Positions 21,286 through 30,518 are shown, numbered from the stretch's first letter. The stretch is DNA of 64,000 bases from Thiohalophilus thiocyanatoxydans (GCF_004366735.1 NZ_SOQX01000001.1:248001-312000); one strand, 5' to 3'. Notes: generated by a model not told the origin, from the sequence alone. A program made the numbers and translations.

Positions 21286-23280
21286 TCAGAGTGAAAAGCG
21301 GCGTACGGCACGGCGCAGGCTTTTCAGATGCCGGCGGTATTGATCCCCGTTCAGCGGCGCATAGCGTAACTGCAGGTAGTGACGGGTAATATGTGTAACC
21401 GCGTCGGCCACGCCCGGTTGTTGATAAGCGACGCGTCGGCAAAACCGCGCCGGCGTTTCGCCGGGCGCTTTTTGCCAGCCACGTCGCGCCAGTTTACGCA
21501 AAAACCGCCGGTAGAGGCGCGCCGCGCGATTGCCCGGCGCCGAGCGTGGCGTCGGACGGAACAGCACGGCGGCAATGACCAGCAGAGCGACGCCGATGCC
21601 GATAAACAGCAGCATGATCAGAGTGCGCCAGTTGATGTCGTCGAGCCCCAGTGCCTTGAGCAGGGCATTTTGTTGCGAGCGGTTATAGCCGATCACCCAC
21701 TGCTGCCAGCGGTTGTCGAGCGCGTCCCAGACAAACCCGGCCTGGCGCAGCGATTTTTGCAGCCAGGAGCGTTGCGCATCGAGCTGGCTGCGCACCTCGG
21801 GCTGGCGCGAAGCCAGATCGGCATCCAGCTCCACGCGCGAGGGGGGAATGACACTGGTGGGATCGATCCGCACCCAGCCGCGTCCCTCCAGCCAGACTTC
21901 GCTCCAGGCATGGGCGTTGGACTGGCGCACGATCATGTAATCGGCCAGCGGGTTCATTTCACCGCCGTAATAGCCGGTCACGACCCGCGCCGGAATCTCC
22001 GCCTGACGCATCATCACGGTGAAGGCGGAAGCGTAGTGCTCGCAATAGCCGCGCCGGGTTTCGAAGACAAACTCGTCCACCGGATCATCGAACAGCAGTG
22101 GTGGTTCGCGGGTATAGTAAAACGGCTGATCGGCGAAATAATCCAGCACCGCCTCCACCAGTTCGCTCGCCGAGTCGGTCTTCGCCGCCAGTTCCGCCAC
22201 CAGTTCGCGGCTGCGTGGGGAGGTGTTTGCGGGCAGGCTCAGGTAACGCGCCCGCTCCGCCAGTACCTGCGGATCCAGTTGATAATCCGGGTAGGAGCGC
22301 ATGGGGTAGCGATAGGCTTCATCAATACGCCGACGGGCCAGCAGCTGGTATTCGCTGTTGACCTGCGCGTTGTCCGGCAGCGTGGCGGGCATATCCAGCG
22401 CGAACAGCCACTGGCGGTTATGCGGCTCGAGCGTCACCTGATAGTCCACCGGCTGCCCCTGAAATCTCAGATCAAACTGCTGGAGCAGGCGGATCTGATG
22501 CGGCCGGGTTTGCCATTTGTTGTCGTTGTATTGCCAGAGTATGGGGCCGCGCCAGTAACGTTGTTCCGGGGCCGGCACCGGGCCATCGAACTGGACTCGA
22601 AACGCCACGGCATTCGAATCGGCCAGCCGGCTGATGCGCCCCGGCGCCATTTCATCACTCAAACCGGTCCGTCCAGTGGTAGCGTCTTCCGGCAGCCCCC
22701 ACAGGGGACCGGGAATGCGCGGGAAGAGGAGAAACAGGATCAACGCCACCGGCAGTGCCTGGAGCAGCAGCCGCGAGCCCAGGCGCAGGTCACGCAGCAA
22801 GGGTTGTCGCGCAAAAGGCTGTGCCGGGAGTTGAAAGCTGATCATGCTGGCAACCAGCAAGGTCACGACCCCCAGCGTGTAGATCCCCATCAACAGGGAC
22901 TGGCTGAACAAAAAGGCGGTCACCATGACAAAGAAGCCGAGAAAGACCACGACCGTGACATCCCGCCAGCTGCGCATCTCGAACAGCTTGAGCGTCAGCA
23001 TCAACAGTAACAGGGCGCTGCCGGCTTCGCGGCCGACCAGGGTGCGATAGGTTGCCAGTAGCGCCAGAATCGCCAGCACCACCAGGCCAGTACGCACCAG
23101 GCGACCGGGAAGCGGGACCCGCCCTGTATCGTGTAACAGGCGCCAGCCGATTGCCAGCAGCCCCGCCAAGGCGAGCCAGATCGGCAAATGGGGCAGATGC
23201 GGCAGGATCACCAGCAGTATCGCGAGCAGTAACAGGCCGTTGGCCAGTGGTGGGCGGGAGAGGGATCGAAAACCTAACAT
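21286..23280 (-). CDS. tgpA: TgpA-type membrane transglutaminase (DUF3488 plus transglutaminase core)
   Basis: 664-residue inner-membrane protein: about six N-terminal membrane helices, then a periplasmic transglutaminase-like domain with the catalytic triad visible as RRGYCEHYASAF (Cys), SNAHAWSEVW (His) and RIDPTSV (Asp), and a final membrane helix (TLIMLLFIGIGVALLVIAAVLF) before a basic cytoplasmic tail. The start at 23280 (MLGFRSLSRPP) is five bases after the upstream gene's stop; an earlier start would overlap it. Third gene of the MoxR-DUF58-TgpA operon. The physiological substrate of TgpA is not known to me. Confidence 0.9.
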   Translation of the reverse strand: MLGFRSLSRPPLANGLLLLAILLVILPHLPHLPIWLALAGLLAIGWRLLHDTGRVPLPGRLVRTGLVVLAILALLATYRTLVGREAGSALLLLMLTLKLFEMRSWRDVTVVVFLGFFVMVTAFLFSQSLLMGIYTLGVVTLLVASMISFQLPAQPFARQPLLRDLRLGSRLLLQALPVALILFLLFPRIPGPLWGLPEDATTGRTGLSDEMAPGRISRLADSNAVAFRVQFDGPVPAPEQRYWRGPILWQYNDNKWQTRPHQIRLLQQFDLRFQGQPVDYQVTLEPHNRQWLFALDMPATLPDNAQVNSEYQLLARRRIDEAYRYPMRSYPDYQLDPQVLAERARYLSLPANTSPRSRELVAELAAKTDSASELVEAVLDYFADQPFYYTREPPLLFDDPVDEFVFETRRGYCEHYASAFTVMMRQAEIPARVVTGYYGGEMNPLADYMIVRQSNAHAWSEVWLEGRGWVRIDPTSVIPPSRVELDADLASRQPEVRSQLDAQRSWLQKSLRQAGFVWDALDNRWQQWVIGYNRSQQNALLKALGLDDINWRTLIMLLFIGIGVALLVIAAVLFRPTPRSAPGNRAARLYRRFLRKLARRGWQKAPGETPARFCRRVAYQQPGVADAVTHITRHYLQLRYAPLNGDQYRRHLKSLRRAVRRFSL

Positions 23281-23285
23281 CGACT

Positions 23286-24239
23286 TCAGCCGAACAGGGC
23301 CAGCGCCCGGAGGCACTGTTGCCGGTGTTGCGGGCCGTGGCCCGGTTCAAGGATTTGATCGGGCAGCCACAGGCCGTATTCCAGACCCTGTTGTTCGGCC
23401 TCCAGCACCCAGCGGCACAGCCGGGAGAGCCGGCTCTCCGGATCCATTCCCGCCAGCATGCGCCAGTCCAGCCAGAGACGTTCGCTGCGATCGCCGCCGA
23501 ACTGTTTGGTCAGCAGGCCCTGTTCCCGGGCCAGGGCTTTCCAGTGGATGTGTTTGAGCGAGTCGCCCCCGCGATAGCCGCGCAGCCCGGCAAAGTCGTC
23601 ACTGCCAACGCCCTGATCCCCCAGCAGACTGGCCATGTAGCGAGAGGCTTGCGGCAGCCCGGCGCCGGTCGCCGGCGCCGGGTAGACCAGGTACTGTTCG
23701 TCCGGCACCACGTGACTCCAGGCGCGGAACAGCCCGAGGGGAAAGGTGGAGCCCAGGGTAAAGCGACCAACCGGCTGCCAGCCGCGCATTCCGGCCGGTT
23801 TGTGTAATGTGACCGTCGTGTGGCGACCGGGCGGGAGCTCGCAGATCACGGGCGGCTGGTCGGCGAACGCGATCGCGAGGCGATAGCGGGGGGTCGGGCC
23901 GGGATTTTCGAGTACCACCGGCACGCTGACCTCGCCCCCGGCAAAGGCCGGATTGATGGTTGCCACCCGCAGTTGCAGTTGCAGCAGATTACGGTAGGTG
24001 TGCAGGAGACCGACCAGGGCGATGCTGCCCAGCAGGAAGGTGAGAAAATAACCGAGGCTGTTGCTGTAGTTGATCGCGCCGAGGAGGATCACCGCCAGGG
24101 TCACGCCGAAAAAGATCCCCTGCCGGGTCGGCAGAATATAGACGTTGCGGCGGTTGAGCCGCCAGGGCGCGGGGCTGGGCGCGTCACCCTGGAAAAAGCG
24201 CGCCAGGTTGAAACGCCGGATCAGTGAAGTGGTACGCAT
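23286..24239 (-). CDS. DUF58 domain protein of a MoxR operon
   Basis: 317-residue membrane protein: two adjacent helices near the N-terminus (GIFFGVTLAVILLGAINYSN, FLTFLLGSIALVGLLHTY), a beta-rich middle, and the DUF58 signature GGDSLKHIHWKALAREQG near residue 215 before a vWA-like C-terminal part. DUF58 proteins accompany MoxR ATPases and are thought to be clients or adaptors. The start at 24239 (MRTTSLIRRFNL) lies seven bases after the moxR stop; a farther ATG at 24296 would overlap the ATPase. Confidence 0.88.
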   Translation of the reverse strand: MRTTSLIRRFNLARFFQGDAPSPAPWRLNRRNVYILPTRQGIFFGVTLAVILLGAINYSNSLGYFLTFLLGSIALVGLLHTYRNLLQLQLRVATINPAFAGGEVSVPVVLENPGPTPRYRLAIAFADQPPVICELPPGRHTTVTLHKPAGMRGWQPVGRFTLGSTFPLGLFRAWSHVVPDEQYLVYPAPATGAGLPQASRYMASLLGDQGVGSDDFAGLRGYRGGDSLKHIHWKALAREQGLLTKQFGGDRSERLWLDWRMLAGMDPESRLSRLCRWVLEAEQQGLEYGLWLPDQILEPGHGPQHRQQCLRALALFG

Positions 24240-24246
24240 ACCCGGC

Positions 24247-25182
24247 TCAGGGGATCGGGACATCCAGCAGCTGTTGCACCAGCCGCTCGACAACATGGCC
24301 GCTCTCGCCGGTCGCCGGGCGCAGCCGGTGGGTTACCACCCCGGGCAGGACCGCCTGCAGATCGTCGGGCAGGACATGATCCCGATCGGCCAGCAGCGCC
24401 CGGGCCCGGGCCGCGCGCAATAGTGCCAGCCCGGCGCGCGGGGACAGGCCGCTGGCGATCTCCGGCAGTTCGCGACTCAGCGCGATGATCGCCTGCAGAT
24501 AATCGAGCAAGCCGTCACTGACATGGATGCGGCTGACCGCCTGCTGGTAAACCAGCAGATCGTCGGGAGTGAGGACCGGGCTCAGATGCTCCAGCATGTC
24601 GCGGCGATCCACGCCGCTCAATAGCGCGCGCTCGGCATCGGCGTCGGGATAGCCGAGTTCCAGGCGAATCAAAAAGCGATCCAGTTGTGATTCCGGCAGG
24701 GAAAAGGTGCCGATCTGATAGGTGGGATTCTGGGTCGCGATGACGAAAAAGGGTTCGGGCAGAGGCCGGGTCTGCCCCTCCATGGTGACCTGACGTTCTT
24801 CCATCGCCTCGAGCAGGGCGCTCTGGGTCTTGGGGGTGGCGCGGTTGACCTCGTCGGCCAGGATCAGCTGGGCAAAGATCGGCCCCGGATGAAAGGTGAA
24901 CCGGCTGGTCGCCTGTTCGAAGATCGAGACCCCGAGAATATCGGCCGGCAGCAGGTCGCTGGTAAACTGGATACGCTGATACTGCAGCCCCATCACCGCG
25001 GCGACGGCATGGGCCAGGGTGGTTTTACCCACCCCCGGCTGATCCTCGATCAGCAAATGGCCGCGGGCCAGCAGGCAGGTGACCGCCAGCTGAATGGCCT
25101 CTTGCTTGCCGACGATGATCTCGCCGAGACGGGCGATGGCCTGGTGCAGGGGGCGGGTGTCGGGTTTGACCGGAGTGTCCAT
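24247..25182 (-). CDS. MoxR-family AAA+ ATPase
   Basis: 311-residue AAA+ ATPase of the MoxR class, chaperone-like proteins acting on envelope or metalloprotein partners. Walker A EDQPGVGKTTLA lies near residue 46, Walker B LILADEVNRATPK near 105, sensor 1 FVIATQNP near 145, and the C-terminal lid contains SPRAGLALLRAARA. First gene of the operon with DUF58 and TgpA. A TATAAT-bearing promoter lies at 25221-25249. Confidence 0.93.
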   Translation of the reverse strand: MDTPVKPDTRPLHQAIARLGEIIVGKQEAIQLAVTCLLARGHLLIEDQPGVGKTTLAHAVAAVMGLQYQRIQFTSDLLPADILGVSIFEQATSRFTFHPGPIFAQLILADEVNRATPKTQSALLEAMEERQVTMEGQTRPLPEPFFVIATQNPTYQIGTFSLPESQLDRFLIRLELGYPDADAERALLSGVDRRDMLEHLSPVLTPDDLLVYQQAVSRIHVSDGLLDYLQAIIALSRELPEIASGLSPRAGLALLRAARARALLADRDHVLPDDLQAVLPGVVTHRLRPATGESGHVVERLVQQLLDVPIP

Positions 25183-25220
25183 AATGACTCGCTCGAAAGG
25201 TGTGGAAAATCTGACACACT

Positions 25221-25249
25221 ATTATATAGAGTAGATGCGGTCCTGTATC
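25221..25249 (-). promoter_or_regulatory. possible sigma-70 promoter of the moxR operon
   Basis: On the minus strand a perfect TATAAT (complement of 25221-25226) stands 17 bases after GATACA (complement of 25244-25249, three of six matching). It is about 40 bases from the moxR ATG. Confidence 0.4.
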
Positions 25250-25287
25250 GGCGCCGCCCGTCGACAATTTACCGAAAAGGCGACCCT

Positions 25288-26328
25288 GTGCGTACCCTCC
25301 TGCTGTTGTTTGTGATCGTCATCACCCTGCCGGGTTGCAGCACTCTTTCCTATTATCTCGGCGCGGTCAACGGCCATGCCGAGATACTCAACCGCCAGCG
25401 GCCGGTCGGGGAGGTCGTCAAGGATCCCGCGACCAGTGAAACGGTGCGCGACGCCCTGCTGCAGATCCAGCAGGCGCGCCGCTTTGCCGTCGAGGCGCTG
25501 TTGTTGCCGGATAATGACAGTTATCGTTACTACGCCGATATTGATCGCCCGTATGCGGTATGGAATGTGATCGCCACGCCCGAGCTGTCGGTCGAGCCCC
25601 GGCAGTGGTGTTTCCTGCTTGTCGGATGTTTTAGCTATCGCGGTTATTTTTCCGAACACAAGGCAGACGCGTATGCCAGGCAGCTGCAAGAGCAAGGCGA
25701 TGATACCCATGTGGCAGGTGCCCGCGCCTATTCCACCCTGGGCTGGTTTGATGATCCGCTGCTCAACACCATGCTGTTACACGATGAGGCGCACCGTCTC
25801 GGTGTGTTGTTCCATGAGCTGGCGCATCAGAAGATCTATATCGACGACGATCCGGCGTTTAACGAAGGGTTTGCCGTGTTTGTTCAGCAAGTGGGTGTCC
25901 GGCGCTGGTTCGAGGCACAGGGCATGGACGAAGCAGCCGATCGCTATCAACAAACCGTGCAACGTCGTGCCCGGTTCCATGGGCTGCTGCTGGAGACCCG
26001 GGAAAAACTGGCGAAACTGTATGCCAGCGAGCAACCGGACAGGATCAAGCGCGAGCAAAAGCGGCAGCACTTTGCCGATCTCAAGCAGGCGTATCGACAG
26101 CTAAAACGGCAGTGGAACGGGTACGGCGGTTATGATGAATGGATGCAACAACCGCTGAACAACGCCCATCTGGCACTGGTTGCCACCTATCGCGAGCATG
26201 TGGCTCGCTTTGAAAGGTTGCTCGAGCAGCATAACGGCGATCTGGCGGCCTTCTATACGGCAGTAGAGCGGCTCGCAAAACTTCCCCCCGGGCAGCGAAA
26301 AGCCGCATTGCTCAATAACGTTGAATAA
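25288..26328 (+). CDS. predicted aminopeptidase lipoprotein (COG4324-like)
   Basis: 346-residue lipoprotein with lipobox LPGC (C17) and a zinc-protease motif HELAH at 176-180, followed about 14 residues later by NEGFAVFVQ, whose glutamate is the probable third ligand. The arrangement fits the putative aminopeptidase family (DUF2265). The start is GTG at 25288 with AAAAGG upstream; frames farther upstream are antisense to moxR and lack a signal. The C-terminal half is helical and highly charged. Divergent from moxR. Substrate unknown. Confidence 0.82.
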   Translation: MRTLLLLFVIVITLPGCSTLSYYLGAVNGHAEILNRQRPVGEVVKDPATSETVRDALLQIQQARRFAVEALLLPDNDSYRYYADIDRPYAVWNVIATPELSVEPRQWCFLLVGCFSYRGYFSEHKADAYARQLQEQGDDTHVAGARAYSTLGWFDDPLLNTMLLHDEAHRLGVLFHELAHQKIYIDDDPAFNEGFAVFVQQVGVRRWFEAQGMDEAADRYQQTVQRRARFHGLLLETREKLAKLYASEQPDRIKREQKRQHFADLKQAYRQLKRQWNGYGGYDEWMQQPLNNAHLALVATYREHVARFERLLEQHNGDLAAFYTAVERLAKLPPGQRKAALLNNVE

Positions 26329-26351
26329 ATGGAAAATCAGCTTACCCTCAA

Positions 26352-26386
26352 TACTAAGTACTAAGTACTAAGTACTAAGTACTCAG
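26352..26386. repeat. TACTAAG tandem repeat
   Basis: Four perfect 7-base units TACTAAG at 26352-26379, then a degenerate fifth TACTCAG at 26380-26386, between the convergent aminopeptidase and pfp genes. The unit contains the palindrome AGTACT across junctions. Confidence 0.95.
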
Positions 26387-26410
26387 AACTCAACATTATT
26401 GCTTTTGTAA

Positions 26411-26437
26411 ATAAAACGGGGCGGTAAAAACCGCCCC
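26411..26437 (-). terminator. rho-independent terminator of pfp
   Basis: Stem GGGGCGGT / ACCGCCCC with a 4-base loop. On the minus strand it is followed by GTTTTATTT, 38 bases after the pfp stop. It may also stop the opposing aminopeptidase transcript. Confidence 0.82.
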
Positions 26438-26474
26438 AACTTCTTACTGCTTTATGGTTGTTTTTGTTAACCGG

Positions 26475-27806
26475 TCATACGCTGAACTTTTTCAGCTTCT
26501 TCGGAACAGCCACGTTCTTCAGCCGCACGTACTTGGGCAGGCCGTCCTTGTAGGGCGGATAGTCCTCGCCCTTGATCAACGGCAGCATGTAGTCGCGGCA
26601 TTTTTTGGTGATCCCGAAGCCGTCGGTGGTGATGAAGTTTTTCGGCATCATCTTCTCGACATTGGCGACCTTGGAGAGCGGGGCCATGCCGACTTTCCAT
26701 TTGAACGGTTTGTTGGAGATGCGGTCCACCGTGGGCATCACCGCATTGTGACCCTTGATGGCGAGCTGCACGGACGCCTTGCCCATGGCATAGGCCATAT
26801 CCACATCGGTCTTGGAGGCGATATGACGCGCGGCACGTTGCAGGTAATCGGCGACGGCCCAGTGGTTCTTGTGACCGAGCTCGTTACCCACCATTTCGGC
26901 GATCACCGTGGCGGCACCGCCCAGCTGGGCGTGGCCGAAGGCGTCCTTGCGATCGGATTCGGCCAGAAAACGACCGTCGGGCCACTGTACCCCTTCGGAG
27001 ACCACAACCGAGCAGTAACCGTGTTTTTTGACCATGTTGTCGACTTTGGCCAGGAATTTTTTCTGATCGAATTTGACTTCCGGGAAGAGGATGACGATCG
27101 GGATCTCGGTATCTTCACTGGAGGCCAGGCCACCGGCGGCGGCAATCCAGCCGGCATGGCGACCCATGACTTCTAGGACGAAAACCTTGGTTGAGGTCTT
27201 GGCCATGGATTGCACGTCGAAGCTCGCCTCGCGGGTGGAGACGGCGATGTACTTGGCCACCGAACCGAAGCCGGGGCAATTGTCGGTAATGGGCAGATCG
27301 TTGTCCACGGTCTTGGGTACATGAATCGCCTGTACCGGGTAGCCCATCTTCTCCGAGAGCATGGAGACCTTGTGACAGGTGTCGGCCGAGTCGCCGCCAC
27401 CGTTATAGAAGAAGTAACCGATGTTGTGCGCTTCGAACACCTCGATCAGCCGTTCATATTCGCGGCGGTTGGCTTCCAGGCTCTTTAATTTATAACGGCA
27501 GGAACCAAAAGCGCCGGCGGGGGTGTGGCGCAGTGCCTTGATCGCGGAGGCAGACTCCTTGCTGGTATCGATCAGATCCTCGGTCAGCGCGCCGATAATG
27601 CCGTTGCGGCCGGCATAGACCTTGCCGATCTTGTTTTTGTTGTTGCGCGCGGTTTCGATCACGCCCGCGGCACTGGCGTTGATTACCGAAGTGACACCGC
27701 CGGATTGGGCGTAAAAGGCGTTTTTGGGCGCCTCTTTTTTCGTGCGCCGGGTACTGGTGGTCTTTTTCTTTGCAACTTTCTTTTTGGCCTTTTTCTTGGC
27801 AGCCAT
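26475..27806 (-). CDS. pfp: PPi-type 6-phosphofructokinase with lysine-rich N-terminal tail
   Basis: 443-residue phosphofructokinase. The nucleotide/PPi site reads NGGGDS (residues 135-140) with PKTVDND at 164-170. Aspartate at the position of E. coli G104 and lysine at that of G124 mark pyrophosphate-dependent enzymes, which run reversibly. MGRHAGW (214-220) is the fructose-6-phosphate block. The first 28 residues are an unusual tail with a dozen or more lysines (AAKKKAKKKVAKKK), like the tails of histone-H1-like bacterial proteins. The start is supported by AAGGGG eight bases upstream. Its terminator is at 26411-26437. Confidence 0.9.
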   Translation of the reverse strand: MAAKKKAKKKVAKKKTTSTRRTKKEAPKNAFYAQSGGVTSVINASAAGVIETARNNKNKIGKVYAGRNGIIGALTEDLIDTSKESASAIKALRHTPAGAFGSCRYKLKSLEANRREYERLIEVFEAHNIGYFFYNGGGDSADTCHKVSMLSEKMGYPVQAIHVPKTVDNDLPITDNCPGFGSVAKYIAVSTREASFDVQSMAKTSTKVFVLEVMGRHAGWIAAAGGLASSEDTEIPIVILFPEVKFDQKKFLAKVDNMVKKHGYCSVVVSEGVQWPDGRFLAESDRKDAFGHAQLGGAATVIAEMVGNELGHKNHWAVADYLQRAARHIASKTDVDMAYAMGKASVQLAIKGHNAVMPTVDRISNKPFKWKVGMAPLSKVANVEKMMPKNFITTDGFGITKKCRDYMLPLIKGEDYPPYKDGLPKYVRLKNVAVPKKLKKFSV

Positions 27807-27896
27807 GTTCGGTTCCCCTTGTTAACTGGATATGGTGGTACGGGTTTTTGTCATAATCAAAACAACAATGCCTGCACGGAGCAGGCATTGTAAAAA

Positions 27897-28076
27897 TTAC
27901 GGATTGAACGCCCTGACCGGCTTATTCTGCAACGCAAGGCCGGTCTCCCCCCGCAGAGAGGCGATCAGACGATCGGCCGGCTTTGTACCGGCACCGAGCG
28001 GCTGTCTATACCGTTTTTGCAGGGTATTGTCGACGGCGCGGCGCTTCGCACTGTTGAAGCCCGGGGGCTGAGTCAT
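27897..28076 (-). CDS. small basic protein of unknown function
   Basis: 59-residue ORF (starts MTQPPGFNSAKRRAVDNTL) with an excellent ribosome binding site, AAGGAG eight bases before the ATG at 28076. It is hydrophilic with about ten Arg/Lys residues and no membrane segment. It lies between ubiJ and pfp on the same strand, 129 bases after ubiJ. I do not recognise the family. The strong initiation site is the main support for it being real. Confidence 0.5.
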   Translation of the reverse strand: MTQPPGFNSAKRRAVDNTLQKRYRQPLGAGTKPADRLIASLRGETGLALQNKPVRAFNP

Positions 28077-28205
28077 GATTCCTGCTCCTTCAAGCAGATG
28101 GAAAGGCAAAGCATACCGCAATACCTCCAAAATTGCATGACGCCCTATTCTGAGCGCCTGAGATACGGGTGCAAGTGAACTTTTATATGGCCGGCAAAGC
28201 GAGCT

Positions 28206-28844
28206 TTATGATCTTTTGTCGCTATTTTGCAGATGTTGCTGGAGCAGGGCAAGACGTGCCTGCAGGCGTTCGCTGTCATCGCGCAACTGGTCAACCTCGC
28301 GCACGAACGCGTTGACCGCCTCGCGCGTGGCCAGCTGGCGGCTCTCCTGCTGCAGGTATTCGGCCAGGTTGCGGCCGAGAACCTGTCGGGCCTGCCGGCC
28401 CCATTGCTGCAGGCCGCGGAACACGTCCCCGATGTGGTGCGCTACCACGTCACCACTGAGGCGGCTGAGGTGTTCTTCCCAGTCGATCGCCAGGTTATCG
28501 AGCAGACGCTTGAAGGCTTGCCCGGTCTCCACGTCGCCACGGATAGTCACCTCGCCGGCGAACAGCACACGTCGGGCGTCACCGAAGCTCAGTTCGGCCA
28601 GGGCCAGTGGCGTGCCGCTGATCACCGTGTCCGCCTCTTCCACCGAGGTGCTCATGACCTGAATGCCGTCCCGACCCGGCCACAGCATCAGGGTGAGACC
28701 GGTACCCTGCAATTCGAGCGCGATGGTCTTGCCTTCGAACTGTTCCAGCCGGGCAAACGCCACCGGATCCAGGCGCAGGGCCTGGTTGAGCGCGGTTTCC
28801 ACCGCCGCTTCGACGTAGACCAACCCTTCGGCCGCCAGGCTCAT
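28206..28844 (-). CDS. ubiJ: ubiquinone biosynthesis accessory factor UbiJ
   Basis: 212-residue SCP2-domain lipid-binding protein that organises the ubiquinone-synthesis complex with UbiK. The N-terminal SCP2-like region (residues 10-110) contains FEGKTIALELQGTGLTLML and VTIRGDVETGQAFKRLLDNL; the C-terminal third is a coiled helix (REAVNAFVREVDQLRDDSERLQ), as in the family. The start at 28844 overlaps the stop of the RDD gene (ATGA). Normally ubiE-ubiJ-ubiB are adjacent; here an RDD gene is inserted and no ubiB follows. Confidence 0.88.
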   Translation of the reverse strand: MSLAAEGLVYVEAAVETALNQALRLDPVAFARLEQFEGKTIALELQGTGLTLMLWPGRDGIQVMSTSVEEADTVISGTPLALAELSFGDARRVLFAGEVTIRGDVETGQAFKRLLDNLAIDWEEHLSRLSGDVVAHHIGDVFRGLQQWGRQARQVLGRNLAEYLQQESRQLATREAVNAFVREVDQLRDDSERLQARLALLQQHLQNSDKRS

Positions 28845-29344
28845 ACTTTCACCCGCTCTTGCCACTGTTGCACGGTGAGATGACTGTCGTCGTCGATCAC
28901 CTGAATCACCACACTGCCGGCCAGTTTGTCATGCAGCGCCTGTTTGCGTTTGTCGAAGGCGGCCCAGACAAAGCCGAGGTACAACGGCAGGGCCGAGAGG
29001 ATATAAGCCAGGGCTCGAATGATCGCCTGGCGCAGGCCCAGCGGTTGCAAGGTGCGGGCGTCCACTACCCGGCAGTTGAGTAGCAGCTTGCCGGGTGTCG
29101 CCTGCCAGGTGCGCCAGAAGGCGACCACCGCGATAAACGGCAATACATAGGTCAAAAACAAATCGAGGAAGCCGTAACTGGCCAGCTCGCTACTGTCACC
29201 CAGCCACCAGCGCAGATAGCCGGGTCCGTAGGTCATCACCAGCAGGGGCAGGATCAGGGCGGTGTACAGAACGCTGTCGAGTACCAGTGCCAGAAGACGG
29301 CGCCAGAACCCGGCATACTGCGTTCTGGTCGCCGTGGCGCTCAT
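28841..29344 (-). CDS. RDD family membrane protein
   Basis: 167-residue integral membrane protein with the RDD-family pattern: [22 protein letters not shown] at the start (the R and D of the name), a second and third helix, and [22 protein letters not shown] before the last helix, then [17 protein letters not shown]. The start at 29344 overlaps the ubiE stop (ATGA), so it is translationally coupled between ubiE and ubiJ. RDD proteins are of uncertain function; some are linked to ion exchange. A link with ubiquinone is suggested only by position. Confidence 0.85.
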   Translation of the reverse strand: MSATATRTQYAGFWRRLLALVLDSVLYTALILPLLVMTYGPGYLRWWLGDSSELASYGFLDLFLTYVLPFIAVVAFWRTWQATPGKLLLNCRVVDARTLQPLGLRQAIIRALAYILSALPLYLGFVWAAFDKRKQALHDKLAGSVVIQVIDDDSHLTVQQWQERVKV

Positions 29345-30084
29345 AGTTTGTAGCCGCGATGCAGGGCGACGATCCCGCCGCTCAGGTTGTAATAGGCGCA
29401 CTGCTCGAAGCCGGCCTCCTCCATCATCGCCTTGAGCGTCTCCTGATCCGGATGCTTGCGAATCGACTCGGCCAGATAGCGGTAACTGTCCGGATCATCG
29501 GCGAACAGCTTGCCGAGCAGGGGCAGGACCTTGAAGGAATAGGCGTCATAGATCGGATTGAGCGGCTTGATCACCGGCCTGGAGAACTCCAGCACCAGCA
29601 GCGGCTTGCCCGGCTTGAGGACCCGCAACATGGAGCGCAACGCGGCCTCCTTGTCGGTGACGTTGCGCAGGCCGAAGGCGATGGTGATCGCATCGAAATG
29701 GTTATCGGGAAACGGCAGACACTCGGCATTGGCCTGCACATACTGGAGATTGCCGACGATCCCGTCATTGACCAGCCGCTCGCGGCCCATTTTCAGCATG
29801 GAGTCGTTGATGTCGGCCAGGGTCACCGACCCCTGCGGCCCCACCATGCGCGAGAATTTTTCCGCCAGATCGCCGGTCCCGCCGGCCAGATCCAGCACAT
29901 GATCCCCGCGCCGCACCCCGCTCATATCCAGGGTGTAACGCTTCCACAGCCGATGGACGCCCATCGACATCAGGTCATTCATCAGATCGTACTTGCCCGC
30001 GACCGAATGAAACACCCCCGCGACCTTGCGCACCTTCTCCTCGTAGGGAACTTCCTCAAAACCGAAATGGGTGGTCTTTTTCAT
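29341..30084 (-). CDS. ubiE: ubiquinone/menaquinone biosynthesis C-methyltransferase
   Basis: SAM-dependent methyltransferase for the C-methylation step of ubiquinone (and menaquinone). 247 residues. UbiE signatures: [20 protein letters not shown] at the N-terminus, [20 protein letters not shown] motif [30 protein letters not shown], and LVLEFSRP. First gene of a coupled ubiE-RDD-ubiJ operon. Upstream is a 220-base tandem duplication carrying two hairpin elements. Confidence 0.96.
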   Translation of the reverse strand: MKKTTHFGFEEVPYEEKVRKVAGVFHSVAGKYDLMNDLMSMGVHRLWKRYTLDMSGVRRGDHVLDLAGGTGDLAEKFSRMVGPQGSVTLADINDSMLKMGRERLVNDGIVGNLQYVQANAECLPFPDNHFDAITIAFGLRNVTDKEAALRSMLRVLKPGKPLLVLEFSRPVIKPLNPIYDAYSFKVLPLLGKLFADDPDSYRYLAESIRKHPDQETLKAMMEEAGFEQCAYYNLSGGIVALHRGYKL

Positions 30085-30212
30085 AGTGGCGGGTTCACAT
30101 CATCATGGACTGCTATAAATTCTACCCTATTCACCGTAAATTGCGACCTGGTGCCAACCGGGAGGTTATGCAAACTTTGCAAAACGTCGTCATACCGGGA
30201 GGGACGTTTTTC

Positions 30213-30274
30213 ACCACGAAGTCACGAAGACTCGAAGTGTTATATTTTTCTTCGTGTCTTCGAGCCTTCGTGGT
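30213..30274. repeat. CGAAG-unit hairpin element, copy 2
   Basis: Left arm units CCACGAAG, TCACGAAG, ACTCGAAG; right arm CTTCGTGT, CTTCGAGC, CTTCGTGG. It lies inside the first copy of the 220-base duplication. Confidence 0.92.
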
Positions 30275-30432
30275 TAAGCTCTTCCTCGTCCCCAGGCCCT
30301 GTTTTAGGGCGTGTTCACATCCTCATGGACCGCTATAAATTCTACCCTATTCACCGTAAATTGCGACCTGGTGCTCCCCGGGAGGGCTTACAAACTTCGC
30401 AAAGCGTCAGCATATCGAGAGGTAGATTTTTC

Positions 30433-30494
30433 ACCACGAAGTCACGAAGACTCGAAGTGTTATATTTTTCTTCGTGTCTTCGAGCCTTCGTGGT
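30433..30494. repeat. CGAAG-unit hairpin element, copy 3
   Basis: Same sequence as copy 2 and inside the second copy of the 220-base duplication. The hairpin is conserved between the two copies while the flanks differ at several sites. Confidence 0.92.
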
Positions 30495-30518
30495 TAAGCT
30501 TTTCCTCGTAACTCGTCC

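Noticed and set aside
21379-23010. 543-codon plus-strand frame opposite tgpA
   Set aside because: Composition rich in Gln, His, Arg and Asp typical of antisense frames. tgpA on the other strand has intact domains and motifs.
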